Shown here piece after piece: positions 9,121 to 20,694 of a stretch of DNA of 64,000 nucleotides. Origin of the DNA: Polyporus tsugae. Lineage: Eukaryota > Basidiomycota > Agaricomycetes > Polyporales > Polyporaceae. A program made the position numbers and the translations under genes. The stretch is from the NCBI GenBank assembly GCA_024305745.1, contig JAHRBS010000004.1, positions 558,001-622,000 of the forward strand, read 5' to 3'. Each line of letters opens with the position of its first letter. Positions within the stretch are counted from its first letter, which is position 1. The notes under the pieces were generated by a model, which did no database searches, was not told the origin of the DNA, and saw nothing but the letters and a program-made list of their open reading frames with translations.

Positions 9121-12100
9121 TCATACCATCTGTGGCCGCAGCTGCCCGCGGAAGCAGGGCACGGGCATGGACCGGACCACACCCTTGCTCTGTACGGGTA
9201 TCGGGCGAGGCTTCGGAAGGCGCCACTCTGGCGGGAAGGGGGTCGGTGGTCTGGGGGGAGACCGGATGGAGAGAAGCGGTAGGAGGGAGTTCAACCCCTT
9301 GTACGTGATGGGGACGACGGTTCCGGGGGTATCCATAGGATGTTCGGCCTTGAGACCCTCCTTCTGCACATGGATCAGCTGTCCCGCGGGGTTCGGATTC
9401 GTAGCAAGTCCGTTGGAACACCAGACGGCGTGTCCCAGGTCGTCCCACCCCGACTCTACATGGAACAAGGTCTTCCGCGCATGATTGACGTAGCTGGCGC
9501 ATGAAGCTCGGGAACCATAGACGATCCGTTGGAGGTGAAGTGGGCGGAGACGCTCCGGAATGCGCTTGATGGTGTTGACGATAAACGAGCGGATTTGCTC
9601 GGGAAGCTCCAGCGAGTAGCCCACTGTGCGACCATCAGCACCACGGGAGGTTGAAGTCGATCCAACCTTACCTAGGAACCATGCGATAACCCTGAAGGAA
9701 GACACGTTAGCTACGGCGATGATTTCAAGGTCACGGTGAGACGGTGCAGACTCACACACGGGATATTTCATTCGAAAGCTGATCCTCGGATGGGAGGAGA
9801 AGACCAGCGGGACCTGTAACGCTCATTCAGCTAAATCCTCGGTGGAAACGGCGGTGCTGTCCGTCTACCCACCAGTCGGCCGAGTGCACAGCATTCGTAA
9901 CAATGGGTAGAGGAGCTTGACGAAGTCCTCAATATGCCCCTCATCATGAGAGGGCGGCATCACCGGCGAGTTCCACAGATCAACAAGGGTTCCGAGCCAT
10001 CCACGACCGAGTACGATGTTGTGGAGAGCCCTGTGGTCGGAAACAGGCTTCGCGAGAATGAAAGCCGTGGCAAGGCCTTCCGCGATATGGGTGATTATGG
10101 CTTCACGTCCCTGTGAGCGTCCGTCGAGGAGGAATCTGGGGTACATCTACAATGAATGATCGTGCCATACAGCGATGAACTTATGCTTACCGCAGATACA
10201 ACAAAGCTCCAGGCATCTGAGAGCGCGGCGATTCCTTGGCCTGATACTCACGGAGGTGCTGAAGATGATTCCGATATGATGGCCCGTAGTAGTACCAGGC
10301 CTCGAGCGGAGCGACGCCGGAAGTGGTTTGTAGACGGTCCCGAAGGTTGTCCAGCATATAACCCAGTGGAGCAGCGCAGGGTATTGCTCGTGAACGAATC
10401 TCGGGAGACGGTATCGAATGGGGCGAGCCTTCGGCGGGGGCGGAATACAGGAGTTCACTGATCCAGGTATTCGCAACTCGGCACGCTTCCGAGAACTTCG
10501 GTACAAGCCTGGAATGGAACATAAGAGGTGTTCCCAATGCGAAGAAGGGAACATGGAGGGAATTGGATAGCAAATACATCCAGTCAAGGCTATAGAAAGA
10601 GAGTGGATGGTGAGCGCGACGTAGTGTATGTGTACAAATGAGATTGCATACCGGGCGTCCCATACTGAATGAGCTTTAGTGTTGACATCTAGAATGCCAT
10701 ACGTGATGATCACTTGACACAAGAGATGTATGCGACGATGGATTCCTTGTTCGTCCAGAGGTTGCGGTCCCTCTCGATGTTTCCAACGGCATGAACTGTC
10801 GATGCAATCTCCGGAGAGGCAGTACGATATGCATGGCTGCAAAATCCCGAACGTCTTGCAGGTTTTGCCAAGAAGCCAAAAGCGAGAATGTAGGCGATTG
10901 TCCAGAGTTCTCCGGAGAAGCCTTAGCAAGGCGGATTGATTAATGGTAAGTCCGTCCGTCCCCGCGATCACAGCTACGTCGTGGCCCTTTTCCGCATGCG
11001 CTGACTCGTACAAAAGAGTGCCCTTCAGTAGAATGTAAGAATCGGACCTTCCTTTATCGATACCGAATATTTGAGAGGTCCGTGCTTCGTCGCGGTGAGA
11101 TTTGATGAGGGCAGTGTAGGCGCGAAAGACGTGAAAGATGGTGAAGTCGTCAACCATCCGTTGTACTGTTTCCGGTGGCCCCTCTTCCAACAGGAACATA
11201 AGGGCGTAGTCGAAAGAAAGGAGTGCAAAACCGCGATGACCGTCAGGGCGAAGCTTATTTCCGAGTTCAAGAAGGTCGTCCGACCGGCGCGAAATTATGA
11301 GCAAGAGCATGCGTATCTGGTGCGTTGCACGATCAGCGACTACATCATGAACAGACATTGTAAAGCTGTCATATTACCTCGCTCTCCTCTAATGGAGGGA
11401 GTGGGTGTCTATCCAATAGTCCTTTCCGGCATGACAGAAGATCATTCAGCTTCTTGAAGTCCTTGGAACCCTTGTCGACCGGTTGACCGAGAGTATAACG
11501 GCACCAGAGCTCGCCAAGTAATCTAGCAGTTCCACGCGCCACTGAAGTCGCCTGGTCGTCACGAAAGAACAGCTCGATCGCCTTGATAATCTTGTTCAGA
11601 CTAAGATAGACCTCTGCGGATTCACGGAATCGCTGCAAAGACTCGAGGTAATCTGCGAGGTGAGGGAGGTTGTGGCGTTTCATGAACTCGATGAGCTCGT
11701 CTTGATCTTTGAACAGCTGTTCTACCGGCCTACGTGGACGGAAAGCTTTCAGCTATCGTCATACAGCATAAGTGCCCAATGCGTACCTGTACTTGTGTTG
11801 ATCCAAAAAGTGTACGCAGACCTTCTTCACGACGGACTCATTGATGTCATTCTTGTGCTCGAGAATAACTTGCCGTGCGTCTTCCATCATTGAGGCCTTG
11901 CAGTACTGTTGGGTGCACTTCGTGTACTCGGAAACGCTGTAGTACAGCTGTGCACTGTCAGTGAAGGCCCGAGCACGGCTGTAGCATACCGCGGCGAAAA
12001 CGATGAGCTCCTTGTGGTCCGGCATGCCCAAGCTCAACTTTGCGCAGCATTCGAATGACAGAGCAACCTTCCGGAACTCCTCCTCGGCGACGGCCACTTC

Positions 12101-15100
12101 ACGATCAAGATGTGCGTGGGCGATTCTACGCTCTCGCTCGAGACCGGCGCGCTGGAAAGCGTACTCGGCCTGTTCGAAGTTCTGCTTGTCCATATGAATT
12201 CTGCCCTGTTTGGCCCAGCCCTCCGTGTCTGGCTCCTGTGGCACATCGATGGCGATGCTGGTCTCGGTAACCTCCACCTCGCCTTTTTCGGTCCAAAGCG
12301 TCTATGAGAAGTGAAGTCAATCAGCTCTCCCATTCCATCGTCATCCGGAACCAGAAAGGGTACCAGCATCGGATCTGACTTATCCGAATCCTCAATGATG
12401 AACAGCCGATTCCGAGCCCTTGTTATTGCGACATACAAAGCTTTGAGCTGCATTTTACATGTGAGGGATGTTCTTCAAGACGATGTAGGGAATTATACGA
12501 GCCTCGCGACAGACGTTGCGGTATTGGTCCAGGGTCTTGTGGGATTGCATCGGGTTTCCCCGAAACAGTTCGCATACGGACTGCCATTCCCTCTCGCTTG
12601 GCTCCGAACTTTCGAAAAAATGCCAAAGGAAGACCTATAACACGCAACCTATGACTTAGTTTATTGCACATTTAGTGGATCTAGGTGCGTACGTCGTTAA
12701 ACTCGAGACCCTTGCTCTGGTATACGGTCCTAAAAGAGCAGAGGCTTTAGTCCTGACGTCGTGCTTATGTCCAGTGTCACTCACATAACTTGACCACCTG
12801 GAGTTCCATGGGAAAAGAGGGCCTTACGAGAAGCCCCGTCACGGACGATGATGCCTTGCGATCCACAAGGGTACATGATTTACACATGGAGAGTCAGTGA
12901 GCAATAGAATCACTCACATTGCTCCGAGCTGAACTCGGACCTATTGCATCGAAAACAGGTCAGTGGACGAAGTACTAGATACTGTAAGCTCGCCTACGGG
13001 ACAATGATGCTATCCTTGTCGCTGAACTGGAACAACTCTTGGAAACCCGACCTTTTGACGAACTTTGGTTTGGGTCCTTCCCTCCATCCTTGGTCTGGAC
13101 TCAGTCTGTCGATAGACTCGGGCCACAGGGTGGTGAGTAGGTCCACGACGGTTTGAGCGCAGGTGATGATTCCAGCATGGGACCGATAGTTCACCGCAAG
13201 ATGAAACATGCGCGGCGGGACCGTGTATGAGTGCCAGTAGTTAGGATTCAAGTTGCTTTTCTGTGAAACTTGAACATTAAAGTATCCACTGCAGTACAAC
13301 GCATTATAGCCCATACCTCAATCCTATACATTGTTGATTTGAGCTCGCTGAACTTGAATGAGCTCCCAAGAGCGATTGTTTGGGCGGTATCACCTGCCCA
13401 ACAGAGTCCATTTGGGTTGTTGCAGAGAGACCGCAATACTACGAGCGCCGTCATCATCGTAAAGCATCGCTAGAGCGGATGAAATCAAAACTTACACAAC
13501 ATATCAATGATGAGGTTATCTTGCGCTTCATCGTTGAACCTAACAGTCGGAGCTGAGGTGAGTATGAGGTGAATATATTTTGTTGCAGATACTAACAGAA
13601 ATTCGACGGGTCTACCCGGGAGCCCGTTCGCCTTGAGCAGTGAAATGAGGTCATGGGTCCTTACAAACGATCAGACGATGGGGGAATACGTGGAATGGGC
13701 ATGAACACACCTATTGGCATCATCACGCTCGTTACGCTGCCGTTTGAGCGACAGGTAGCGTTCAAAAACGTCGTACACCCTATCTCGCATGGCTGCAAAC
13801 GTCGGTTGTGATCGTGGACTCAACTTGAGGTATGCCTCTCGGTCTAGGTAACCACGAGCAGTGTCCACAGTCCCTTCGGAACCTTTGATGACACCTGATT
13901 CATGTGCTGTCAGTAGCAGAATAAATTATGGCAATGAGGCTTGGCATACCCATGATTTCCCCAAAGACGGAGGCAGGGTCTACATATGACAGACGCGAGG
14001 CTATAAGCGTAATTTACAACACCGTAAGGTGAGTTTCTCACCTAAGCCCTTCACTACGCTCTTTGGGAAGTGGTCCCAGTATGTCGCAATGAACCTTGTC
14101 GCCGAGATGAACGATGTCGAATCATCAAGCTCGCTATAATATCCAGCGTTAAGGGACTTAGAACTTGGCAAAAGAGAAGCTTGAGGACTCACTCATCCTC
14201 TTGTTTAGAAGTTTGTGTCTTGAACGAACCGGTTCCCGCGAAGTCCGCTTCGAGCAGCTCACGCAGCTATTGGATACAACCTCACAACCCCGATATCGTG
14301 TATGCAAACACAGGCATGACGCACCTTGTCGAAGGAAATCAATAGCGGGAAGTGACCGTCCTCGAGCTTGCTCCATTTCGCGGGCAAGGGACGACAGTGC
14401 TCCGCTGGTTCGGCTTGTCTTCTCCAGATGTCTACCAGCTCCTCCTGCGTCAAGTCCCCCAGCTTGAAAGACTCCAGGATCTGGGTAACCGTGCGCTGCA
14501 CTTGCCGTGACAGCATCCCCGAGCGCGTCACGAACAGTTGACGTGGCCGCGGGAGGTCCCACGATGACGTCCACCAACCACGTTCGACTGAGACGATCTT
14601 GTACATCATGGTCAATGTCTTCCTGAAGAGGAGAATCGCGTGAGAAGGGGAGATACGGGGCAACGAGAAGGCAGCGTCTTACCCGGTGCCAGAGCGGCCG
14701 ATAACGTAGCATGAGGAGGGGTGCTCAATGATCTCGGTTTCTCTTTGCCTAACTCCGCCAAACAAGTCAGTGATGCAAGTGCCTTGCAGCGGGAGACCAC
14801 ATACTCACGACGGCCAATACATGAACGCGACATCACGGCCCGCAAAAAAGCCTGCACTACGTTAGTCCTGTTAGACAAGTGCTAGAGTCGCGGCCATCAA
14901 CGTACTGTTCAGAAGAGCCTGCCAATGCAAAGAAACTGAGCTCGTGACCGCATTGATATTGGCAAATGCCTCACCTTGGAAAACACGACCTGCCGGTGCA
15001 TGGATAGTATCGTCTCGTACTTTGGGATTCGTTAGTTGGTTTCAAACATGTAAGAGGAACCAGATCGCACGTCTTTATCCTCGAGATTCGTCAAAGCCAT

Positions 15101-17012
15101 CGGCTCGTGTAACTCTTCGTTCTCCCCGCGGCGATCCGTGAACTGGTAGAATTTGACGGGATCGAAGACATCGTTCCCAGTCCTCCGGGGCTGGCTTCGT
15201 GCCCGGCACCTACGCCACGCCAGTCATTTTCAAGACACACTGCGTTGAAACAAGTCAGGCGCACTGAATACGATATGTCTTCCCTTGTCGTCCGAGGTCC
15301 TTACTGACGGCCTCCCAGAACTTCCCCATCCTGTGAAGTTCCGCATGGTTGTACACGCCGAATATCCGCAATGCTATTCAAAATTGGTTATCCGAATTGG
15401 TATTATACGCGATTCTTGTCTGTGCGCTTGCCTTGGTATGCATCCTAGCGGCTGTTCTTAAGGACATGTGAAGAGAGAGGGAGGTAATGAGACACTCACG
15501 CCAGATGTCGGATCGTTGACAGAGTCCACTTGGTACTGACCAAAAATTGTAAGTGATCTGATCAGCCTTTGCCTTATATGACTCACAACCAATCGGTGAG
15601 CGCCGCCAACTTTTGCTTTGAAGATCGGGACCCCCTTTTCGGTGTCGGCGACGGGTGCTTGGTTGTCCGACGAGAAACGTCCACGAGAAAGATGCCTGAA
15701 TACGGGCAATCATTCGTGGGCGATGAGGGATCATGAAGGATGCAACAAGGAACCAGAGTCAGAAAGCGCACCTAATCTTCTTCAAGACCATGAGAAAGAC
15801 GTCTTTCGAGTCCTTGCGTAACTTCCTCAGGTCCGCGTTTGCATGGTCTGTCACGAATACCTCCCACTCCCCGAAGCCCTCGGCATTCTCCGAGTAGAAC
15901 GCAGCCCTGGGGATGTTGGCCACATTTGATGCCGTTCGTCTCTCACCGGTTTCGGGGACAGCATGAGACGCTCCTGTGGGAGGATCAACCTCCGGGGCCA
16001 CTGTGGTGCCACTGTTGACTGTCGAGCCGCTGGGAGGGTGAACATCTGCGGCCTCGAGCTTACGAAGCTCACGCTGTTGCGAGAGAACGTCGACTCTGGC
16101 CGGACCCCGCAGGACCTCTAGGAAGCACTGAGAGAAACCATGAGCTTTCGGATACGGAGTTACGCATGTCTGACTCGCACCTGCAATACACCCTTCTGAT
16201 CGCGAAGGATCTCCCCTTCCAACATCGACAGCTCCCGTGGGGTGGACGGTACATTCACGCCGAGGTCAGAGAACGGCTTGACGCAGACGTCGGCTTGGGT
16301 CAATGTCTGGGGTATCACGTCATGAACGTGTTCTGCATCCAGTTCGAAATTTGAGGATGGCTTACGGTTTTCGGGTACATCAACGCAATCTCGGACAATA
16401 CTGGCCGAGCCAGCACAACCGCTCTCCAACACTCGTTCAATCGGCCGCTCAGCTCGCCTTTTGAGGCAGGAATCGCGTCCGGCAAATTGGCCGCAAAACT
16501 TGACAGCAAGGCGGAGTGTATGCTGCCGATGTACCGTTGGGCCGTCCGAGGAAACCGGTTCTGTACTTCGTGCGTAAACAGGGAGAAGGAGCTGTCAATC
16601 AGCGCTATACGAACATTGTGAACATCCATCATGAGGGTGAGGATGGACTACTCACTGGCTAGTGCACCCTCTATTCTACCACGATCCAGTAACCGAGAGG
16701 TGATGCCCTCGAGAGCAACGAAAGAATCTTGCAATGCATCATCGAGTTCGCGCGCGTCGGCCAGGATCGCAGACACGTCGGTCATATTCGCAAAGGAAGG
16801 GATGTCAGAAAAAAGGCAGCTGAGAGGGTTTACGACGCACTATTAGGGACCAGTGGATACGCATGTGCGACCGTGGCACAGAAGCCGCTGTGCTGCGGTA
16901 GTCCCCACGGCCACTCGAGAGCCTTCGGGCTTGTCCGGGCCAGTGAATTTATGGCAGCCTCGATTACGGACGCAGGTTCCACTGCAATAAAGACTCTGTC
17001 CTTCGGATGCAT
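9121..17012 (-). CDS. large UvrD-like (SF1) helicase with an N-terminal RelE/ParE-like domain, TRANK1-like
   Basis: Thirty-six exons (complement; 17012..16861 first, 9623..9121 last) sum to exactly 5967 nt, 1988 aa. In order: a helical N-terminus; a segment with GEWEVFVTDHANADLRKL, FKAKV and RLVYQVD that resembles RelE/ParE; then helicase motifs: Walker A GRSGTGKT (split by intron 14684-14622 side), FNDEAQDN (motif II), WAGDTAQTIALGSSF (motif III-like), VNYRSHAGI (motif IV), VYQSKGLEF (motif V) and YVAITRARNRL (motif VI). A TPR-like helical region follows (WAKQGRIHMDKQNFEQAEYAF with periodic Ala/Tyr), then a CCCH-like cluster near 10776-10836 and a beta-rich tail. Relatives are annotated as UvrD-like helicase or TPR and ankyrin repeat protein 1-like; their role is unknown. 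Two introns use GC donors (after 15432 and after 12503). No stop or frameshift was found, so the gene looks functional. Confidence 0.85.
15265..15950 (-). other. RelE/ParE-like domain inside the helicase gene
   Basis: Sub-feature of the gene above, covering the exon 15772..16127 (its 3' part) through 15265..15373. The predicted pattern is strand (EWEVFVTD), helix (ADLRKLRKD), helix (LMVLKKIRHLSRG), strands (PIFKAKV, HRLVYQVD, LRIFGVYNHAE). This matches the order and several core residues of the bacterial RelE/ParE superfamily (KIKL, RLVYQV, and a final hydrophobic strand). Catalytic residues are not assigned. It is supported by the parallel copy in the gene at 2493-4222. Confidence 0.5.
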
Positions 17013-19026
17013 TTCATTCGAATGGTGGCCAAAACGGGCTCGTTTTCACGTTCCACGTTCGAACTCGACCTCATGCATAGTATACGCAAGTTTCTAAACC
17101 CTAGGTGCACGGGTTGGTCATGGACTTATCCTCGAATGTTGATCAGCATTTTTTTAAAGTTGTAGTACAGTGATCCACGTACCTCCGAATAGCCACCTCA
17201 AGTGCAATCCATTTTCTAAAATACGAGACCGACTCGGGGTACTATGCGCTGGCACATAGTGGTGTGCGATCATCGCCGTGTACTACAGGCTGATGATACT
17301 GGCAAGCCAATCCGAGTCCACAATTGTCAGCCATAACCCACATATAAATTGAAGCGTGCTCGTTGATAGTCTGACTTGCACAGGACAGTGGACGTTTCGC
17401 CCAGTGAGCCCTCAGAGTCAAAGTCCTCGAATGCGAGACTCGCGAGTCGAACTTGAAGCGGGACAACAGATTTAGCCTGTCACGTGTCAAGTCCCATTTG
17501 GGCGCTTAATGATCTTGCGGCTAAGAGCCGCCGACATCGGACACAGTGACACAGTCGTTCCAACTTCCGACTTTACTTAGTCGCATTTACCTGTTCTCCT
17601 CGCCATCCGGAATACCTACAGACGATTACATTCGGCCCGTTCTTTCACATGCACAATGTATTTAGAGGGGGAGGGCTGCTTATGGCCACTGTCGACTGCC
17701 TCACTAGTACTCGCGGACCTTCAGCGATTTGGAGAGCCTGAACGGTGACCTGAGCTGGACATACATTCTGTACGTGTCATTTTTTTACTACATGGGAACA
17801 TTTCATGACATCTGTTGAGGGTACTCCAGATGGAGTCCCAGCGCTAATGATTCGAAATTCGACCTGACTGGATCGATGAAACCTCGCGAACACTCGCAAC
17901 GACTGCCAGTGAGCTCCTGTCACATTTCGCATACGCAATTTGCCTCGACGTTCGCAACAAAATACTGTAACCCTTTACACCCAAGAGGAAACCAGAACCC
18001 CGGAGGAAGGCTGATTCTATGTGTGCGGTCTTACATGATGCCTTACTTATATATATACAGGACTAACACATGGCACGGTATGACAGCTGCATCCCCATTT
18101 CTAGACGACTACCATCCATGCGGAGGGTGCTTTGGTGGAACAGCTCGTGGCTTCCGGTTAGGCAAGAGATGGACGCTGTCAGGGCTCATGTAGCGGTGGT
18201 ACGTCGACTCTTTGACCTTGTCGCGTTCCGCTGGGTGGATGGTGTAATTACACGTTCAGCGGAGCTTGGGGAGCGGGAGGAGATGGCGATCGCAATCATG
18301 ATGGACGTTTCAAATGCAACAAGGTACGGGGAAGAGACTCGGAGGTAAGTGTGCCCACCTCCTGATCGTGCTCTTACTCGGCTCCTTTCCAAGTGCGCCC
18401 AGAAAAAGGAACCGGGGATACAGGTTCCATTGACAGGACTTCCCGGTTTCGAGCGGGGGCTATCGGCTGGTGCGTCTGTTCCTCGCGTTCTATTTCACAT
18501 CATACCATCCTGACCCGTATTTTATGTAAATGTGTGCGTGCTACCTCTTCGAGCATTGCAGGGAACCGCATCCTGCTGGTCTAGCCGAGGCAGCCTAGAG
18601 GCTTCGCACATCCCCCGTGCCCCATTTGACAGTCCTCGTGCCTTCTTTCAAGACTTCGGGCGAGACGAAAGCGAATGCTGCCCAAGAATGATCCTCCTTT
18701 GTGGAGTGGACGATCAGGACAGCGTCTCCGTGGTCACTTCCTGTTCCATGCCTGCTTGCAGATATCCTTTTCTGACCACTTTGCTATCCCAGCTAATTAA
18801 ATATTGACGTACATGCCGTGCTCGTGTGGGTCATGAGGTGCGATGGTCTGCAAGGCCGTCTGAGAACAATTGTCGTCTTTGTCGGCTTTTCTGTATATGG
18901 CGTCCTCTCTCTTTGCCAGGAGACGCTCAGAAAGTACATAAATACCGTTCAGCGACTCCATCGTTCAGCCAACCCACCTCCGAGATCGTCTTCAGACCCG
19001 TCCTCATCAATTGCACATCGCTCGCA
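17013..19026. other. intergenic, 2 kb, nothing assigned
   Basis: This region is upstream of both the large helicase (minus) and the I66 inhibitor (plus), so it may hold both promoters. Open frames such as 18070..18348 plus (92 codons) and 18818..19165 plus have no recognisable motifs. The latter overlaps the real first exon of the inhibitor in another frame. AT-rich patches (TATATATA near 18050) are present. Confidence 0.5.
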
Positions 19027-19706
19027 ATGGCCCTCGAAAGCGGCAGGTACTTCATCTTCAGCAAACTCGACGACTCCCCCGTCGGGCGCAACTACATTGA
19101 AGACAAGAGCCTCCTCCCGAAGGCCGTCTACAAACTTCCCCAAGGCGTTCAACCACCCGAGGTGAGCATGAGCAACATTGTCTCGCGCACCTCTTCACGG
19201 TTGCTTACTGGCCCCCCGCTCTCCCTCCCTTCCCCGTCCTTCGCCAGTGGGACGTCGAGAAGCTCCCCAACGGGCACTACAAGTTCCAGAACCGCGGGGC
19301 TCTCGTCGGCGCCCTTGACGGAAACCTCTTCGCATTCCTCATTGACGCGGAGGGCCTGTTGGCGACGACGGAGTGGACCGTCCAGCGCGACGAGCGCGAT
19401 GCCGACCGGAACTCCTACGTGTACGTAATTCCCTATTCATAGCACCTGCGGGTTGAACTGACGTGTTTTTCACTAGTATTACCAAGGCTGGCCACGGGGA
19501 TGGCTGGGTTGCGACCGAAACGGACGCTCAGGACGTTGCGCAGGTGTGTTGGCCATCGTTGGCCATCGTTTGATGATCGAATGGCTGGCGGATTGATGAT
19601 TGGTTCCCTTGAATGGCAGATTGCCGTTAGGCCCCTCATCGTTGGTCCGAGCGAGCCTCCCTTCTTCCCTCCGAACGAGGTCTTCGTCTTCAAGAAGGTG
19701 GACTAA
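19027..19706 (+). CDS. beta-trefoil serine protease inhibitor, MEROPS I66 (mycospin/cospin/cnispin) family
   Basis: Exons 19027..19161, 19248..19420, 19477..19543, 19620..19706 total 462 nt, 153 aa. Family hallmarks seen: the start MALESGRYFIFSKL, GRNYIEDKSLLPK, the Trp start of the second exon (WDVEKLPNGHYKFQNRG), a LFAFLIDAEG strand, WVATETDAQD, and the C-terminal IAVRPLIVGPSEPPFFPP. Known members (cnispin, cospin) are cytosolic beta-trefoil inhibitors of trypsin-like proteases in mushrooms, with proposed roles in defence against fungivores or in regulating endogenous proteases. No signal peptide is present, consistent with the family. The third intron contains a short tandem duplication (ttggccatcg) at about 19550-19570. 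Confidence 0.9.
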
Positions 19707-20694
19707 AGGGGCTGTAGTGCTCTCGTATCACCGGTAATAGGTCACCCCGGCGAGTCGTTTCCGCATCGTTGTACAGTGTAGTCTTGAGCTGTGGTCAAGC
19801 GTGGTGTAAGTGTCTCGGCTGAATGCATGGTGTTGTATTTCTCGAAAACCAGAATAGTTGCAAGAGATCCAATCTTGGGGATGCGAACTGTGCGCGTTGT
19901 CCGACGCTGGATGCGAAGCGTGTGTGCGACAGGCGTAGGCTGTAGCGGTAGCAAGTGTGCCCATACATATATGGATCCCGAAACATCGAGGACCTGTCGA
20001 GACTGCTACACTAGACGCCATCCACAAGCCTCCGTGTACGACTCGGATTGGGTACTGACGACATCAAGTTTGCCTCTCGCGTTATTCGCGGCTGTATGAT
20101 GTCCGCGAGGTCCTAGATGCCGCAATGATCGAGAAGCGGGAGACAGCTACTTACATGGCCGCCCCATGAAGCCGGGCGGCAGAAAGACAAGTCAGGGATT
20201 CAGCTCGTATTGTGGTGGCTGTGCTTGGGGTTCGTAAGTTCGGAGTCGTTGCCCACAGTGGTTAAATCAGTATGAGATGCCATGATAAGATAAGGAGGAG
20301 GATCCGGAGGGCCATTGTTCAGGGTGCACCCATTACGGGTTTCAATTGAGTGACATACTTAGTAACACCTCTCCAAAGCAGGAGAATACAATACGACAAC
20401 TTCAGGGACTATAGCTACTTCCAGTCCGAACCTCCGCGGGCAGGAGGTGCCCTCGAAGTTTTACGACATTCTACCCTTCATCCATCTCGGGGTGCTCAAT
20501 GGCCTGGGCTTTGCGTCGAAGAGGCTTAATAACCGGACTCCGCGGCGCAATATGCAGTGTGTCGCAAATCCCCACAATGTGACGAAGCTCCGAACCCGCA
20601 CGTTGTCGGAAGGTCTACTCGAGGGCTCAAAGAAATGAAGCACTACAAAACTTATAGATACACATTACCCTCGGCATCTTTACAACAAATCATA
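19707..20694. other. intergenic, nothing assigned
   Basis: This is the shared 3' flank of the I66 inhibitor and porphobilinogen deaminase, which converge. Only short open frames without motifs are present on either strand. Confidence 0.6.

Noticed and set aside
10147..11358. 403-codon continuous minus-strand frame as a separate gene
   Set aside because: It reads through two introns of the helicase gene; the spliced exons restore family residues and phase, and the read-through parts do not.
18070..18348. 92-codon plus-strand frame with charged residues
   Set aside because: No family resemblance and no supporting gene structure.
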